Assembly (NCBI RefSeq): GCF_006494655.1
Contig: NZ_VHIM01000004.1
Span: forward strand, 327,923 to 391,922
Source of the DNA: Arthrobacter agilis
GTDB taxonomy: Bacteria; Actinomycetota; Actinomycetes; Actinomycetales; Micrococcaceae
Length of the DNA: 64,000 nucleotides
Direction: 5' to 3'
This document shows positions 48,820 through 57,665 of this stretch, piece by piece (position 1 is the stretch's first letter; each line of letters begins with the position of its first letter). A program made the translations under genes and the position numbers. A model generated the notes under the pieces. The model worked only from the letters and a program-made list of their open reading frames with translations, did not search any database and was not told the origin of the DNA.

Positions 48820-50985
48820 TCAGGCGGTCGAACCGGCAGGGTCGGCGCCCTGCGTGGCAGGACCCAGTGCGGCGACGAGCGACGCGAACCGCTCGTTCCG
48901 CGCGAGGTCGTCCACCAGCACGGCGGCTCCGTCGGCATCCGCGAGCGGGATGCGCCAGTTCGGGTACTCGTCGTTGGTGCCGGGCTGGTTCTGCGTCCGC
49001 TGCTCCCCGACGGCGTCGGCGAGCGCCACGCCCAGAAGCACCGAGGGCGTCTCCGCGATGAAGGCGTGCAGGGCCTCGACCGTCTGCTGCACGGATACCG
49101 CTCCGGCCGGCAGCAGCCCTCGCGATCGCAGCAGGGACAGGAACTTCTCCTGGACCGCACGGTCCTCGGCCTGTTCCTCCTCCACCGGACGGCTGAGCAG
49201 ACCCAGGCGATCGCGCAGCTTCACGTGCTCACCGGCGAGGTAGCCCGCGCTGGGCGGCAGATCGTGGACCGTCACCGTGGTGAGGCAGCCCTGGCGGTAG
49301 GACTCCGGCGGAAGCGGGCCGTCCTCGTCCTGCTCGAACCAGAGGATCGAGGTCCCGAAGATGCCGCGCTCCGCGAGGTACTCCTGTACTCCCGGCTCGA
49401 ACACGCCGAGGTCCTCCCCTATCACGACGGCCCCGGCACGCTCGGCCTCCAGGGCGAGGATGCCGATCAGTGCGCGGTGGTCGTAGTACACGTACGCTCC
49501 GGCGCTCGGCGCCTGGCGCTGCGGGATCCACCACAACCGGAAGAGTCCGAGGATGTGGTCCACCCTGATGCCCCCGGCGTGCCGGAGGATGTTGCGGAGC
49601 ATGTCACGGAATGGTCGGTAACCGGCTTCCGCGAGGCGTTCGGGGTGCCACGGCGGCTGACTCCAGTCCTGCCCGTGCTGGTTGAACATGTCCGGCGGGG
49701 CCCCGACGCTGATCCCCGTGGCCAGGACGTCCTGCAGCGCCCAGGCGTCGGCACCGCTCGGGTGGACCCCGACCGCGAGGTCGTGCACCACGCCGATCGC
49801 CATGCCCGCGCCTGTCGCCTCGAGCTGGGCCTCCTGCAGCTGCTCGTCGATCAGCCACTGCAGCCACTCGTGGAAGCCGATGCGGTCCGCATACTCCTCG
49901 GCCAGGGCACGAGCACCGTCGGAGCCCGGGCGTCCGACGTCGTCCCACTCCGGCGCGCCCGGCTGGAGTGTCTCGGCGAGCGCGGACCACAGCGCGAAAT
50001 CGGCCAGCCCCTGCCCCTGGTGGGTCCTGTAGGCGTCGAAGTCCTGCTGCCGCTGCCCGGGGAGCTCGACGGCGTACACCAGTTCCAGTGCCTCGAGCTT
50101 GGCCGCGTAGGCGGAGTCGCGGTCGAGCAGGTCGGTGGTCCGGTTGGCCGGCCCGAAGCCCGCAGCCAGCTCCTCGACCCTCCGGCGTGCGGCGTCGTCG
50201 AGCCGCGCGTGTTCGGGGATGTCCTCGATGCGGAGGTAGAGCGGGTGGAAGAAGCGCCGCGTGGTGGGGAGGTAGGGCGAGGGCTCCACGGGAGGTTTCG
50301 GTTCCGCCGCATGCAGCGGGTTCACCAGGACGAACCCGCCGCCGTGCTCCGCGGCCGCCCGTGCGATCCCACCGAGGTCCGCGAGATCGCCGATACCCCA
50401 GGATGCGGAGGAGCGGACGGAGTACAGCTGCGCCATGAGGCCCCAGGTGCGGCCGCCCATGAGGGCCGCCGTGGTACTCAGGCGGTCCGGCGTCACCACG
50501 AGCGTGCAGGAGGACTCCACGCCGTCGACGCTCGCGTGGATGGTGTGCCAGCCGAGCGGCAGGGCGTGCGGCAGGGTACCTTCGCGCCGCTCGATGTCCT
50601 GTCCGTCGACGTAACGCGTGCCGACGGCGTCGCCCATCATGCCGGTGTAGCGGACGCCGTCCTCGTCGACGGCCCAGAAGTCGACGTCCGAACCCACCGG
50701 GACGTGCAGGCGGACGGGGTCGGCATCGCTCTGCCGAACGACGACGACGGCGGGCAGCACCGAACGCCACGGCCCCGCCTCGACCTCCGCCAGGGCGTTC
50801 CCGACAGCGGCGTCGGACGACGCGTCCACACCGAGGGCACCCAGGACGGTCACGAGTGTCTCCGGCGCCACGCGAGCAGGTTCGCCGTCCCACCCCTTGA
50901 AGGTGGTGCCGACGCCGTGCGCCTCGGCCAACTGGTCGAGCCGGGTCTGGGGTGCGGGTGCTGGGTGCTGCGTCGTGTCGGCCAT
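48820..50985 (-). CDS. malQ: 4-alpha-glucanotransferase
   Basis: A 721-residue amylomaltase of family GH77 that transfers maltooligosaccharide units in glycogen and maltodextrin metabolism. It has an N-terminal beta-sandwich (about 1-170) typical of actinobacterial MalQ, then AQLYSVRSSASWGIGDLADL, the nucleophile region GGIRVDHILGLFRLWWIP, VVIGEDLGVFEPGVQEYL with the acid/base Glu, and TVTVHDLPPSAGYLAGEH. A leaderless start is supported by TAGATT 6 nt upstream of the ATG. It is monocistronic. The large antisense frame across it is a shadow. Confidence 0.95.
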   Translation of the reverse strand: MADTTQHPAPAPQTRLDQLAEAHGVGTTFKGWDGEPARVAPETLVTVLGALGVDASSDAAVGNALAEVEAGPWRSVLPAVVVVRQSDADPVRLHVPVGSDVDFWAVDEDGVRYTGMMGDAVGTRYVDGQDIERREGTLPHALPLGWHTIHASVDGVESSCTLVVTPDRLSTTAALMGGRTWGLMAQLYSVRSSASWGIGDLADLGGIARAAAEHGGGFVLVNPLHAAEPKPPVEPSPYLPTTRRFFHPLYLRIEDIPEHARLDDAARRRVEELAAGFGPANRTTDLLDRDSAYAAKLEALELVYAVELPGQRQQDFDAYRTHQGQGLADFALWSALAETLQPGAPEWDDVGRPGSDGARALAEEYADRIGFHEWLQWLIDEQLQEAQLEATGAGMAIGVVHDLAVGVHPSGADAWALQDVLATGISVGAPPDMFNQHGQDWSQPPWHPERLAEAGYRPFRDMLRNILRHAGGIRVDHILGLFRLWWIPQRQAPSAGAYVYYDHRALIGILALEAERAGAVVIGEDLGVFEPGVQEYLAERGIFGTSILWFEQDEDGPLPPESYRQGCLTTVTVHDLPPSAGYLAGEHVKLRDRLGLLSRPVEEEQAEDRAVQEKFLSLLRSRGLLPAGAVSVQQTVEALHAFIAETPSVLLGVALADAVGEQRTQNQPGTNDEYPNWRIPLADADGAAVLVDDLARNERFASLVAALGPATQGADPAGSTA

Positions 50986-50991
50986 ACTCCC

Positions 50992-50997
50992 AATCTA
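50992..50997 (-). promoter_or_regulatory. -10 box for a leaderless malQ mRNA
   Basis: TAGATT on the minus strand is followed by GGGAGT and the ATG at 50985. The spacer is identical to that before the ABC-F gene. Confidence 0.55.
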
Positions 50998-51187
50998 GGC
51001 GTCCATCAGCATGCTGCGCATTCTCCGCCTCGTTGCATGACCCGGTGCGCGTGCTCGAACGTGACCCGCCCTCCGCTTCTCCAGGCCTCACGGCTGGTCC
51101 GCCTAGCAGGATCGCCGACGCGCGGCAAGGCCGGGACGGATGCCCTGTCGATCGACCGCGCCTCCTCGGCCGGTGCGACGGTGGACC

Positions 51188-51487
51188 ATGGCCTACTTCC
51201 TCGAGTACCTCATCCCTGCGGAGAACGGCGGCGCGGACGTCCCGGTCGGGGACGCCGCCGTCGTCGGTGGAACGCCGCAGGGCGTCGTCCACCTGGACAC
51301 CCTCCCTGCACGGAGCCGTATCGCGGCCGAGGCGATCGAGGGCGCGAGGACCGAGGCCGAGAACCTCCTCCAGCACAGCAAGGCGGAGACCGGCGAACTC
51401 TACGACGATCCCAGCGACTCGCTCGAGGCGGGGTCCGGGCGGAAAGTGGCTACCTTCCGCCCGGGCGCGGGGTGGAGCGAGAGCTGA
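51188..51487 (+). CDS. Uncharacterised 99-residue protein
   Basis: A 99-residue soluble protein starting MAYFLEYLIPAENGGADVPVGDAAVVGGTP. It is helical in the middle (SRIAAEAIEGARTEAENLLQHSKAETGELYDD) and ends basic. No family is recognised. The ATG at 51188 has no strong ribosome site (GTGGACC). Its TGA directly abuts the stop of the convergent MarR gene. Confidence 0.55.
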   Translation: MAYFLEYLIPAENGGADVPVGDAAVVGGTPQGVVHLDTLPARSRIAAEAIEGARTEAENLLQHSKAETGELYDDPSDSLEAGSGRKVATFRPGAGWSES

Positions 51488-51961
51488 TCACCAGGTGTCC
51501 CTGGTGTAGGTGCTGTTCAGCCGGGCGATGAGCGATCCGAGGACCTCCACATCCTCCGGACTCCAGCTGCGCATCAGGGCCGTGAATGCGCTGCGGCGGC
51601 CCGTCTGGGCAGCAGCGAGCTGCTGCTCGCCGAGCGGCGTCAGCAGGACGCGCTGCGAGCGCGCGTCGAAGGGGTCGAGTTGCCGTTCGACGAGGCCGAG
51701 TCCTTCGAGCGCTGCGAGCTGTCGGCTCACCGAGGGCTTGCCGACACCGATGCTCAGGGCGATGTCCGTGGCGCGCAGGGACCCCTCGCGCTGCAGGAGC
51801 GTCAGAATCCCGTACGCGGCGGGCTCCATGGCGGGGTGCACGTTCTTGGCGAGAGCATGGGACGTGGTGCGCTCCCGCCGCCACAGCACGCTGGTCTGCT
51901 CCTCGAGCACCTCGATGGCGCGATCGAACTCCGGGGCATCGTGTCCGTCCGCTGTCTCCAT
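51488..51961 (-). CDS. MarR-family transcriptional regulator
   Basis: A 157-residue winged-helix regulator. The helix-turn-helix is in LRATDIALSIGVGKPSVSRQLAALEGLGLVERQLDPFDARSQRVLLT (about 70-117, in pieces), ending in the Asp-Arg wing; a C-terminal dimer helix follows. ATG 51961 is chosen since the domain begins at once; TATACG lies 8 nt upstream and could serve as a -10. The neighbouring metallo-hydrolase gene on the same strand begins upstream, so its target is not obvious. Confidence 0.85.
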   Translation of the reverse strand: METADGHDAPEFDRAIEVLEEQTSVLWRRERTTSHALAKNVHPAMEPAAYGILTLLQREGSLRATDIALSIGVGKPSVSRQLAALEGLGLVERQLDPFDARSQRVLLTPLGEQQLAAAQTGRRSAFTALMRSWSPEDVEVLGSLIARLNSTYTRDTW

Positions 51962-52023
51962 GGAGGCATCGTATAGATGCCCCGGGCAAGCAGGGTAGGA
52001 ATCAGCGGAAAAGTCCGAGTGTG

Positions 52024-53037
52024 TCAGCCGTCGGACAGCCCGCCTGCCCGGACGAAGTCGCGGTGCATCTCGGTCTGGTTGAGTGCCGAGAGGAGCTGGA
52101 AGCCGTGCAGGCCCTCCCAGCCGGCTGTCCAGGTCAGGCGCGATGCGATCTCCCACACGCTCCGCTCCGGCCCCGGCTCCCCGAGGACCGCATCGACCTG
52201 CCGGGCCCGCGTCAGGTGGTGCTCCGCGCACTCCGTTGCCCGCTCCGCCAGCCCGGTGAACCGGAAGCCGTGCCCCGGCAGCACCTCGTAATCACCGAAC
52301 GGGGCGAGCGCCGCGACCGACCGGACGTAGTCGGACAGTGGATTGGACGACGTCGGCCCGCCGAGGCCGAGTCCCGGGAACACCGTCGGCAGGACGTGGT
52401 CGCCGGTGAGGATCAGTCGACGTTCGTCGTCGCGCAGGCAGAGGTGCCCCGCGGTGTGCCCGGGAGTGGACATCGCCACGAGTCCGAACCCGGGAACGGG
52501 TAGCTGCTCACCGTCCTGAAGGTCGCGATCGACAGCCACGACGAGCCCCTCGGGCGATCGGTCCACGTACTGCGCGAGTTCGGCCCGGCGGGCCTCGGGC
52601 ACACCCCAGCACTCGAGCCGGCCGAGTGCCTCGTCAAGGTCGAGGAGGCGCGTGCTGTGCCTCGCCAGGGCTGCGCGCTCGACGGCATGCATCGAGAGCT
52701 GCGCGCCGGACGCTCGGCGGAGCCGTGCGGCCATGCCCACATGGTCCGGGTGGAGATGCGTCCCGGTGATGCCGGAAACGGCAGCCGCGCCCAGGAACTC
52801 CGGGGCGACGACGGCGAGCGCCGCGAGCAGCCTCTCCCAGTTCTCGTCGGAGTCCCACCCGGGGTCCACGACGTGCACCCCGCCGTCGTCGGCCACCAGG
52901 AGGTAGGTGAACGAGTACGCCAGGTGCCCGCCGGGCATGGGCTGGGCGAGGGACCACACGTCATCGCGCACGCGGTCGAGCGGCGGTAGCTCCCCGCGCC
53001 CGATGGCGTCCGTCTGCTGCGTGCTCGTGCTGTCCAT
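52024..53037 (-). CDS. Metallo-beta-lactamase-fold hydrolase
   Basis: A 337-residue MBL-fold enzyme. The zinc motif is THLHPDHVG (HxHxDH, about 106-114), with further ligands in STPGHTAGHL, ILTGDHVLP and LPGHG. The C-terminal 80 residues form a helical extension as in LACTB2/PNKD-like or VarG-type hydrolases. The substrate may be a thioester or lactone; beta-lactam action is not implied. AGGAGG is 6-7 nt before ATG 53037. It precedes a MarR gene after 62 bp. Confidence 0.88.
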   Translation of the reverse strand: MDSTSTQQTDAIGRGELPPLDRVRDDVWSLAQPMPGGHLAYSFTYLLVADDGGVHVVDPGWDSDENWERLLAALAVVAPEFLGAAAVSGITGTHLHPDHVGMAARLRRASGAQLSMHAVERAALARHSTRLLDLDEALGRLECWGVPEARRAELAQYVDRSPEGLVVAVDRDLQDGEQLPVPGFGLVAMSTPGHTAGHLCLRDDERRLILTGDHVLPTVFPGLGLGGPTSSNPLSDYVRSVAALAPFGDYEVLPGHGFRFTGLAERATECAEHHLTRARQVDAVLGEPGPERSVWEIASRLTWTAGWEGLHGFQLLSALNQTEMHRDFVRAGGLSDG

Positions 53038-53100
53038 ACATCCCTCCTCGGCGTTCGTCCATTCAAGCAGGGCACGGCGGCAGGCGCTGCTCCTTCGGGG

Positions 53101-53141
53101 TGGCAGCCCGGCTCGGGCCGTCAGACCCGCGGGGGCGTCAC
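53101..53141. repeat. Intergenic repeat module, left copy
   Basis: Contains TGGCAGCCCGGCTCGG (53101-53116) and a 23-base block starting CGTCAGACCCGCGGGGGC (53119-53141). Both reappear about 1.2 kb away at 54374-54389 and 54343-54365, in the reverse order, on the far side of the single gene between them. Confidence 0.8.
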
Positions 53142-53153
53142 ACCGGGTGTGAC
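53137..53153. promoter_or_regulatory. Perfect palindrome in the divergent promoter region
   Basis: GTCACACCGGGTGTGAC is an 8-bp perfect dyad around a single G. It lies 77 bp upstream of the rightward unknown gene and 100 bp from the metallo-hydrolase start. A plausible repressor site. Confidence 0.55.
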
Positions 53154-53229
53154 ACTCCGGCGCGGGTTTGCGCCCGATGCCGGGGCCACTCGCCGTAGAC
53201 GCCGCAGACGCCCGTGCGAGGATGGCCGC

Positions 53230-54303
53230 ATGACGGTGACCCCGGAGATGCTCCTCGACGGTCCGCGCGGGAGACGGCTCTGCCTGAACCTGGCTCTGGA
53301 ACTCATGCCGGCGCTTTGGCAGCCCGTGATGCAGTGCGGCGGCGCCCTCGACCCTGCAATGGGAACGGGCCGCGTCCACCTGACCCTGATGGTGCCCGAC
53401 GACGACGCCGGTCGCCCCCTCGACGACGGCCCGTGGAAACCCGGTGACGTGGCCCGGCTGCTCCGCTCCTGCGATCCCGGCGGTGTGACCGAACGCCTCA
53501 TCGGGCGGGCCTTCGACGCGTCGGTGTCCGTGGCGCGCGGCTGGCAGGAACCCGAGGGCGAGGACTTCCTCGCCGCGCTTCCCGAGATCCGCGAGGCGCT
53601 GATCCCACTGGCCCGAGCCGTGCTCGCGACCGCCGCCGGGGCCTCCTACGACGCTTTGCGACAGGCCGAACAGTGGCATCTGGACTGGCGGGTCCCGGAG
53701 GACCCGGTGCGCCTGCCGTCGTCGCCCCGCCCTCAGCTCGCGGCCTGGGCAGCCGCGACCCGAGCCGAGGAGGAGCGCGCCCACCACGACCGTCCGCGGG
53801 ATCCCCGCGCCCCCTACTCGGGGACCTGGTGGTCGCATCCGGAGCGCCTCCTGCAGACCGTCGGGCACATCCCGTCCTCCTTCGACCGCGTCGAGGACCT
53901 CCCGTGGGAGGAATTCATGACGGCAGTTCCGATCCGGGGAACAGGCCGCACCTACGAGATCGCGGCGGAGGAGGACTGGGCGGCTCTGTGCCGTGACTTC
54001 CCCCTCGACGTGACCGCTTCCCGACGCCACAGCTGGTTCAGCGTGACCGGCCGCGACGGTGACTGGGTCATTCCGGACTGGGAGAGCGTTGCATCCGTCT
54101 GGGACGCCGTGCATCTTTCCTCACTGGCCTACCTCCGCTGCGCGACGAGGTCCATCACGGTCGACGACGCGCGGGCGTCCGTGATCGCCGGGTGGAACCC
54201 GGACACGACCATCTGGCTGACCGACGTCGCCCGCGAACGGGTGGAGCCCCGCCAGTCGTGGCGACGGTCCCGAGCATCGGACGAGTGGGAGCGGACTGCG
54301 TAG
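53230..54303 (+). CDS. Uncharacterised 357-residue protein
   Basis: A 357-residue soluble protein with no motif I recognise. It has an N-terminal helical part (LCLNLALELMPALWQPVMQCGGALDPAMG), a middle with PYSGTWWSHPERLLQTVGHIPSSFDRVEDLPWEEF, and a C-terminal part with TYEIAAEEDWAALCRDFPLDVTASRRHSWF and WVIPDWESVASVWDAVHLSSLAYL. Such a layout is seen in actinobacterial proteins of unknown role near phage or toxin genes, but no such neighbour is here. ATG 53230 has GAGGA 8 nt upstream. Related intergenic repeats flank it on both sides. Confidence 0.6.
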   Translation: MTVTPEMLLDGPRGRRLCLNLALELMPALWQPVMQCGGALDPAMGTGRVHLTLMVPDDDAGRPLDDGPWKPGDVARLLRSCDPGGVTERLIGRAFDASVSVARGWQEPEGEDFLAALPEIREALIPLARAVLATAAGASYDALRQAEQWHLDWRVPEDPVRLPSSPRPQLAAWAAATRAEEERAHHDRPRDPRAPYSGTWWSHPERLLQTVGHIPSSFDRVEDLPWEEFMTAVPIRGTGRTYEIAAEEDWAALCRDFPLDVTASRRHSWFSVTGRDGDWVIPDWESVASVWDAVHLSSLAYLRCATRSITVDDARASVIAGWNPDTTIWLTDVARERVEPRQSWRRSRASDEWERTA

Positions 54304-54342
54304 GCCGAGCGCTCGACGTCGCCCGCCAGACCCGCGGCAGAG

Positions 54343-54440
54343 CGTCAGACCCGCGGGGGCTTCACCGCGGGTCTGGCAGCCCGGCTCGGCGTGCCCCCAG
54401 GAAGGGCCGCAGCCCGGCTCGGCGCGCCCCCAGGAGGGCC
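54343..54440. repeat. Intergenic repeat modules with hairpin, right copy
   Basis: The block beginning CGTCAGACCCGCGGGGGC (54343-54365) forms with the next bases the hairpin AGACCCGCGG/CCGCGGGTCT (54347-54374). TGGCAGCCCGGCTCGG then opens a 33-base unit (54376-54408) repeated at once with two differences at 54409-54440. The hairpin follows the unknown gene by 43 bp and may be its terminator. Confidence 0.8.
54347..54374 (+). terminator. Hairpin after the unknown gene
   Basis: AGACCCGCGG and CCGCGGGTCT pair perfectly over 10 bp around an 8-base loop, 43 bp after the stop at 54303. Confidence 0.55.
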
Positions 54441-54467
54441 GCCTCCGGGAGGGGCCTACACGCAGGA

Positions 54468-54503
54468 ACGCCCGCCGGCGGACGGGTGTCCACGGGCGGG
54501 CGT
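54468..54503 (-). terminator. Hairpin after the MFS small-subunit gene
   Basis: ACGCCCGCC and GGCGGGCGT pair over 9 bp around an 18-base loop, 16 bp beyond the stop of the small-subunit gene. Confidence 0.55.
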
Positions 54504-54519
54504 CCGGTGATGCGTGCGG

Positions 54520-54624
54520 TCAGCCGCCGAACAGGGCCGCGACGCGCGTCAGGGTCTGGAAGATCCCGTAGACGAGCGGCACTCCGACGAGCGCCCAGAC
54601 GACGGCGATACGTGCTCCGGTCAT
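54520..54624 (-). CDS. MFS transporter small subunit (34 residues)
   Basis: A 34-residue, single-helix membrane peptide (RIAVVWALVGVPLVYGIFQT, ending TRVAALFGG). Its ATG follows the stop of the OFA-family MFS gene by one base (TGA-C-ATG), with AGGAGG inside the MFS 3' end about 6 nt upstream. Peptides of this size and place are annotated as small subunits of OFA-family transporters. It was missed by length-limited gene calling, as is common. Confidence 0.85.
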   Translation of the reverse strand: MTGARIAVVWALVGVPLVYGIFQTLTRVAALFGG

Positions 54625-54625
54625 G

Positions 54626-56014
54626 TCAGGCCTCCTTCACTGATTCGCGCTGGGTGCCCTCGACCGGCTCGTGGAAGCGGGGGTCGACGGGCTTGATGAG
54701 CAGATTGGCGATGAACCCGACGATCAGCAGGCCCACCATGGTGAGCAGGGCCGGCTGGTAGGCGTTGGCCGTGAGCTCGCCGGGTGTGCCCTGTGCGTCG
54801 AGGAAGGCGTTGACGATCAGCGGTCCCGCGATGCCGGCGGCAGACCACGCGGTGAGGAGCCGTCCATGGATGGCACCGACCTGGTAGGTGCCGAACAGGT
54901 CCCGGAGGTAGGCCGGCACGGTGGCGAACCCGCCGCCGTAGAAGGAGATGATCACGAAGGCCAGGGCCACGAAGAGAAGCGTCGTGGAGGATCCGGCCAG
55001 GGCCAGGATCAGGTAGAGGGCAGCGCCGACGCCGAGGTACACCATGTAGATGCGCTTGCGGCCGATGATGTCCGACGTCGTCGACCAGACGAAGCGCCCG
55101 CCCATGTTGCCGATCGACAGCAGACCCACGAACCCGCCGGCGATCGCGACAGACACCGCCGTGGTGCCGTCCGCGCCGCGGAAGAAGTCCTGGATCATCG
55201 GGGAGGCCTGCTCCAGGATGCCGATGCCCGCCGTGACGTTGCAGAACAGGACGATCCAGACCAGCCAGAACTGCCGCGTCTTGATGGCGTTCGTCGCGGA
55301 GACGTTGTCCGAGGTGACCAGGGCCTTCGACTTCAGCTGCGACGGATCGAAGCCTGCCGGCTTCCAGCCCTCCGCAGGCACCTTGATGGTGAAGGCGCCG
55401 AACATCATGTAGATGAAGTAGACGACGGCGAGGGTCAGGAAGAGCTTGCCGACGGCGTCACCGCTGGCCACCCACCCCTCCGCACTCGAGTTCGGATCGT
55501 ACATGCGCAGGAGCTGCGTGGAGAGCGGGCTCGCGATGAGCGCCCCGCCGCCGAAGCCCATGATGGCCATGCCGGTGGCGAGTCCGGGACGGTCCGGGAA
55601 CCACTTGATGAGCGTCGACACGGGCGAGATGTACCCGATGCCGAGGCCGATCCCGCCGATCACGCCGTAGCCGAGATACACGAGCCACAGCTGGTTGGTG
55701 AAGATGCCGAGCGCGCCGACGAGGAACCCGGAGGTCCAGAACAGGGCCGAGGTGAACATGGCCTTGCGGGGTCCGTTGCGGTCCACCCAGGTGCCGAGGA
55801 CGGCGGCGGACAGGCCGAGCATCACGATCGCGATCGAGAAGATGATGCCGATCTGGGTGAGCGTCGCGTCGAAGTGGGCCACGAGCGCCGTCTTGTAGAC
55901 GCTCGTCGCGTAGGCCTGGCCGATGCACAGGTGCACGGCGAGAGCCGCCGGTGGAATGAGCCAACGGTTGAACCCCGGTGGCGCGATGGTGTGGTCGCGG
56001 TCGAGCCAACTCAT
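54626..56014 (-). CDS. OFA-family MFS transporter (oxalate/formate antiporter type)
   Basis: A 462-residue transporter with twelve helices of the major facilitator superfamily, OFA branch. Family blocks are APPGFNRWLIPPAALAVHLCIGQAYATSVYKTAL (helix 1), GTWVDRNGPRKAM, GIGLGIGYISPVSTLIKWFPDRPGLATGMAIMGFGGGAL and the second-half MGGRFVWSTTSDIIGRK. Substrates in this branch are monocarboxylates, oxalate or formate. ATG 56014 follows GAGAGG 6 nt upstream; a longer frame adds 19 residues. A 34-residue partner follows directly. Confidence 0.9.
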   Translation of the reverse strand: MSWLDRDHTIAPPGFNRWLIPPAALAVHLCIGQAYATSVYKTALVAHFDATLTQIGIIFSIAIVMLGLSAAVLGTWVDRNGPRKAMFTSALFWTSGFLVGALGIFTNQLWLVYLGYGVIGGIGLGIGYISPVSTLIKWFPDRPGLATGMAIMGFGGGALIASPLSTQLLRMYDPNSSAEGWVASGDAVGKLFLTLAVVYFIYMMFGAFTIKVPAEGWKPAGFDPSQLKSKALVTSDNVSATNAIKTRQFWLVWIVLFCNVTAGIGILEQASPMIQDFFRGADGTTAVSVAIAGGFVGLLSIGNMGGRFVWSTTSDIIGRKRIYMVYLGVGAALYLILALAGSSTTLLFVALAFVIISFYGGGFATVPAYLRDLFGTYQVGAIHGRLLTAWSAAGIAGPLIVNAFLDAQGTPGELTANAYQPALLTMVGLLIVGFIANLLIKPVDPRFHEPVEGTQRESVKEA

Positions 56015-56181
56015 CGAGTACCTCTCTGTCAGAATGAGTGGCCGCCCCCCGGCCATCGTTGATGAGGGCAATTATGCTGTGCGTCACACCAAACAGCGAA
56101 AACGCCACGATCGGCGGTAGTTCTTGCGCGCCGAGCGGTATGGGGTGGAAATCACGTAGACAGCAGGCTTAGCAGTTCACC

Positions 56182-56187
56182 TACACT
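56182..56187 (+). promoter_or_regulatory. -10 box for a leaderless APC permease mRNA
   Basis: TACACT is separated by 7 nt from the ATG at 56195, with no ribosome binding site. Confidence 0.5.
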
Positions 56188-56194
56188 GACGCTC

Positions 56195-57521
56195 ATGGCC
56201 ACGCAACAGACCACTGACACCCGACTCAAACAGGGCATCTCGGGCCCGCTGCTCTACCTCTTCATCCTCGGGGATGTCCTCGGGGCGGGCGTGTACGCCC
56301 TGGTGGGCGTGATCTCCGCGGAAGTGGGCGGAGCGATCTGGATGCCGCTCATGGTGGCCCTCGCCCTGGCGCTCCTGACTGCGGGCTCCTATGCCGAGCT
56401 CGTCACCAAGTACCCGAAGGCGGGAGGCGCCGCGGTGTTCGCGGAACGCGCCTTCAGGAAACCCTTCATCTCCTTCCTCGTCGGCTTCTGCATGCTTGCT
56501 GCGGGCGTGACCAGCGCCGCCGGCCTCGCCCAGGCCTTCGCGGGCGGCTATCTCACCACGTTCATCGACGTACCGGCGGTCCCCGCAGCCCTGGTGTTCC
56601 TCGTCCTGCTGGCACTGCTGAACATGCGCGGCATCAAGGAATCGGTGCGCAGCAATGTGGTCATGACCGTCATCGAGGTCTCCGGGCTCGTCCTCGTGAT
56701 CGTGGTGGTCGGCATCTTCATCGCCGGCGGCAACGGCGACATTTCCCGCGTCAACGACTTCCCACCCGGCGTCGGCGCCGCCTCCGCCGTCCTGTCGGCA
56801 TCGCTCATCGCCTACTACTCCTTCGTCGGGTTCGAGGTGTCCGCGAATGTCGCCGAGGAGGTCCGCGACGTCAGCCGGGTGTACCCGAAGGCCATCTTCG
56901 GCGCACTCCTCACGGCCGGCGTCGTCTATCTGCTGATCGGGCTCGCCTCCTCGGCTGCCCTCCCCCCCGGAGGAGCTCGCAGGGTCGAGCTCACCGCTGC
57001 TCGACGTCGTCGCAGCGACCGGCGCGGGAATCCCGAACTGGCTGTTCAGCCTCGTGGCCCTCATCGCCGTCGCGAACGGCGCCCTGCTGACCATGATCAT
57101 GTCCAGCCGCCTGACCTACGGAATGGCCGAGCAGGGCCTGTTCCCCTCGGTGTTCAGCCGCGTGCTGCCGCATCGCAGGACGCCGTGGGTGGCCATCGTC
57201 GCCACCACGCTGGTGGCCATGATCCTCAGCCTGACGGGCGGTCTCGAATCCCTCGCCTCGACGGTGGTCCTGCTGCTGCTCTTCGTGTTCCTGAGCACCA
57301 ACATCGCGGTGATCGTGCTGCGGAAGGACGAGGTCTCGCACCGGCACTTCCGCATCCCCGCGGTCTTCCCGTACCTCGCGATCGCCTCGTGCATCCTGCT
57401 CCTCACCCAGCAGACGGGCGAGATCTGGCTGCGCACGGCGATCCTCCTGGCCGTCGGCCTGGCCCTCTACGCCGTCCAGACGCTGGTGCGCGGCGGCGCA
57501 AGAGCCACCCGCGCGTCCTGA
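56195..57521 (+). pseudogene. APC-superfamily amino acid permease with +1 frameshift
   Basis: A twelve-helix amino acid permease. The first frame is intact to about residue 256 (SGPLLYLFILGDVLGAGVYALVG, YSFVGFEVSANVAEEVRDVSR). After SSAAL there are seven C (56962-56968) where six give the in-frame PPEELAGSSSPLLDVVAATG. The remainder then runs in the shifted frame (WLFSLVALIAVANGALLTMIMSSRLTYGMAEQGLFP) to a stop at 57521. Without a shift the protein turns into an Arg-rich nonsense tail. The restored length (about 441) is right for the family. Real inactivation or a homopolymer error cannot be told apart here. Confidence 0.88.
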
Positions 57522-57665
57522 CGCCCGACACCAGGTCCGAGAACAACGCCGGGCGTAAAGCGCCGGGATCGACGCCGGGTGCCGGGTGCCGCTGCAGGCT
57601 CGGCCAGATCGGCAGGCTCGGCCCGCCCGGTGGGTTCGGCCCGGTCGGCCCGAGGGCCGGGCACG

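Noticed and set aside
47686..51531. A 1281-codon plus-strand open frame
   Set aside because: It is antisense to malQ and the reductase gene, has an Arg/His/Pro-rich translation without domains, and arises from the high-GC third positions of the real genes.
54671..56062. A 463-codon plus-strand open frame
   Set aside because: Antisense to the OFA-family transporter; Glu/Arg/Gly-rich without domains.
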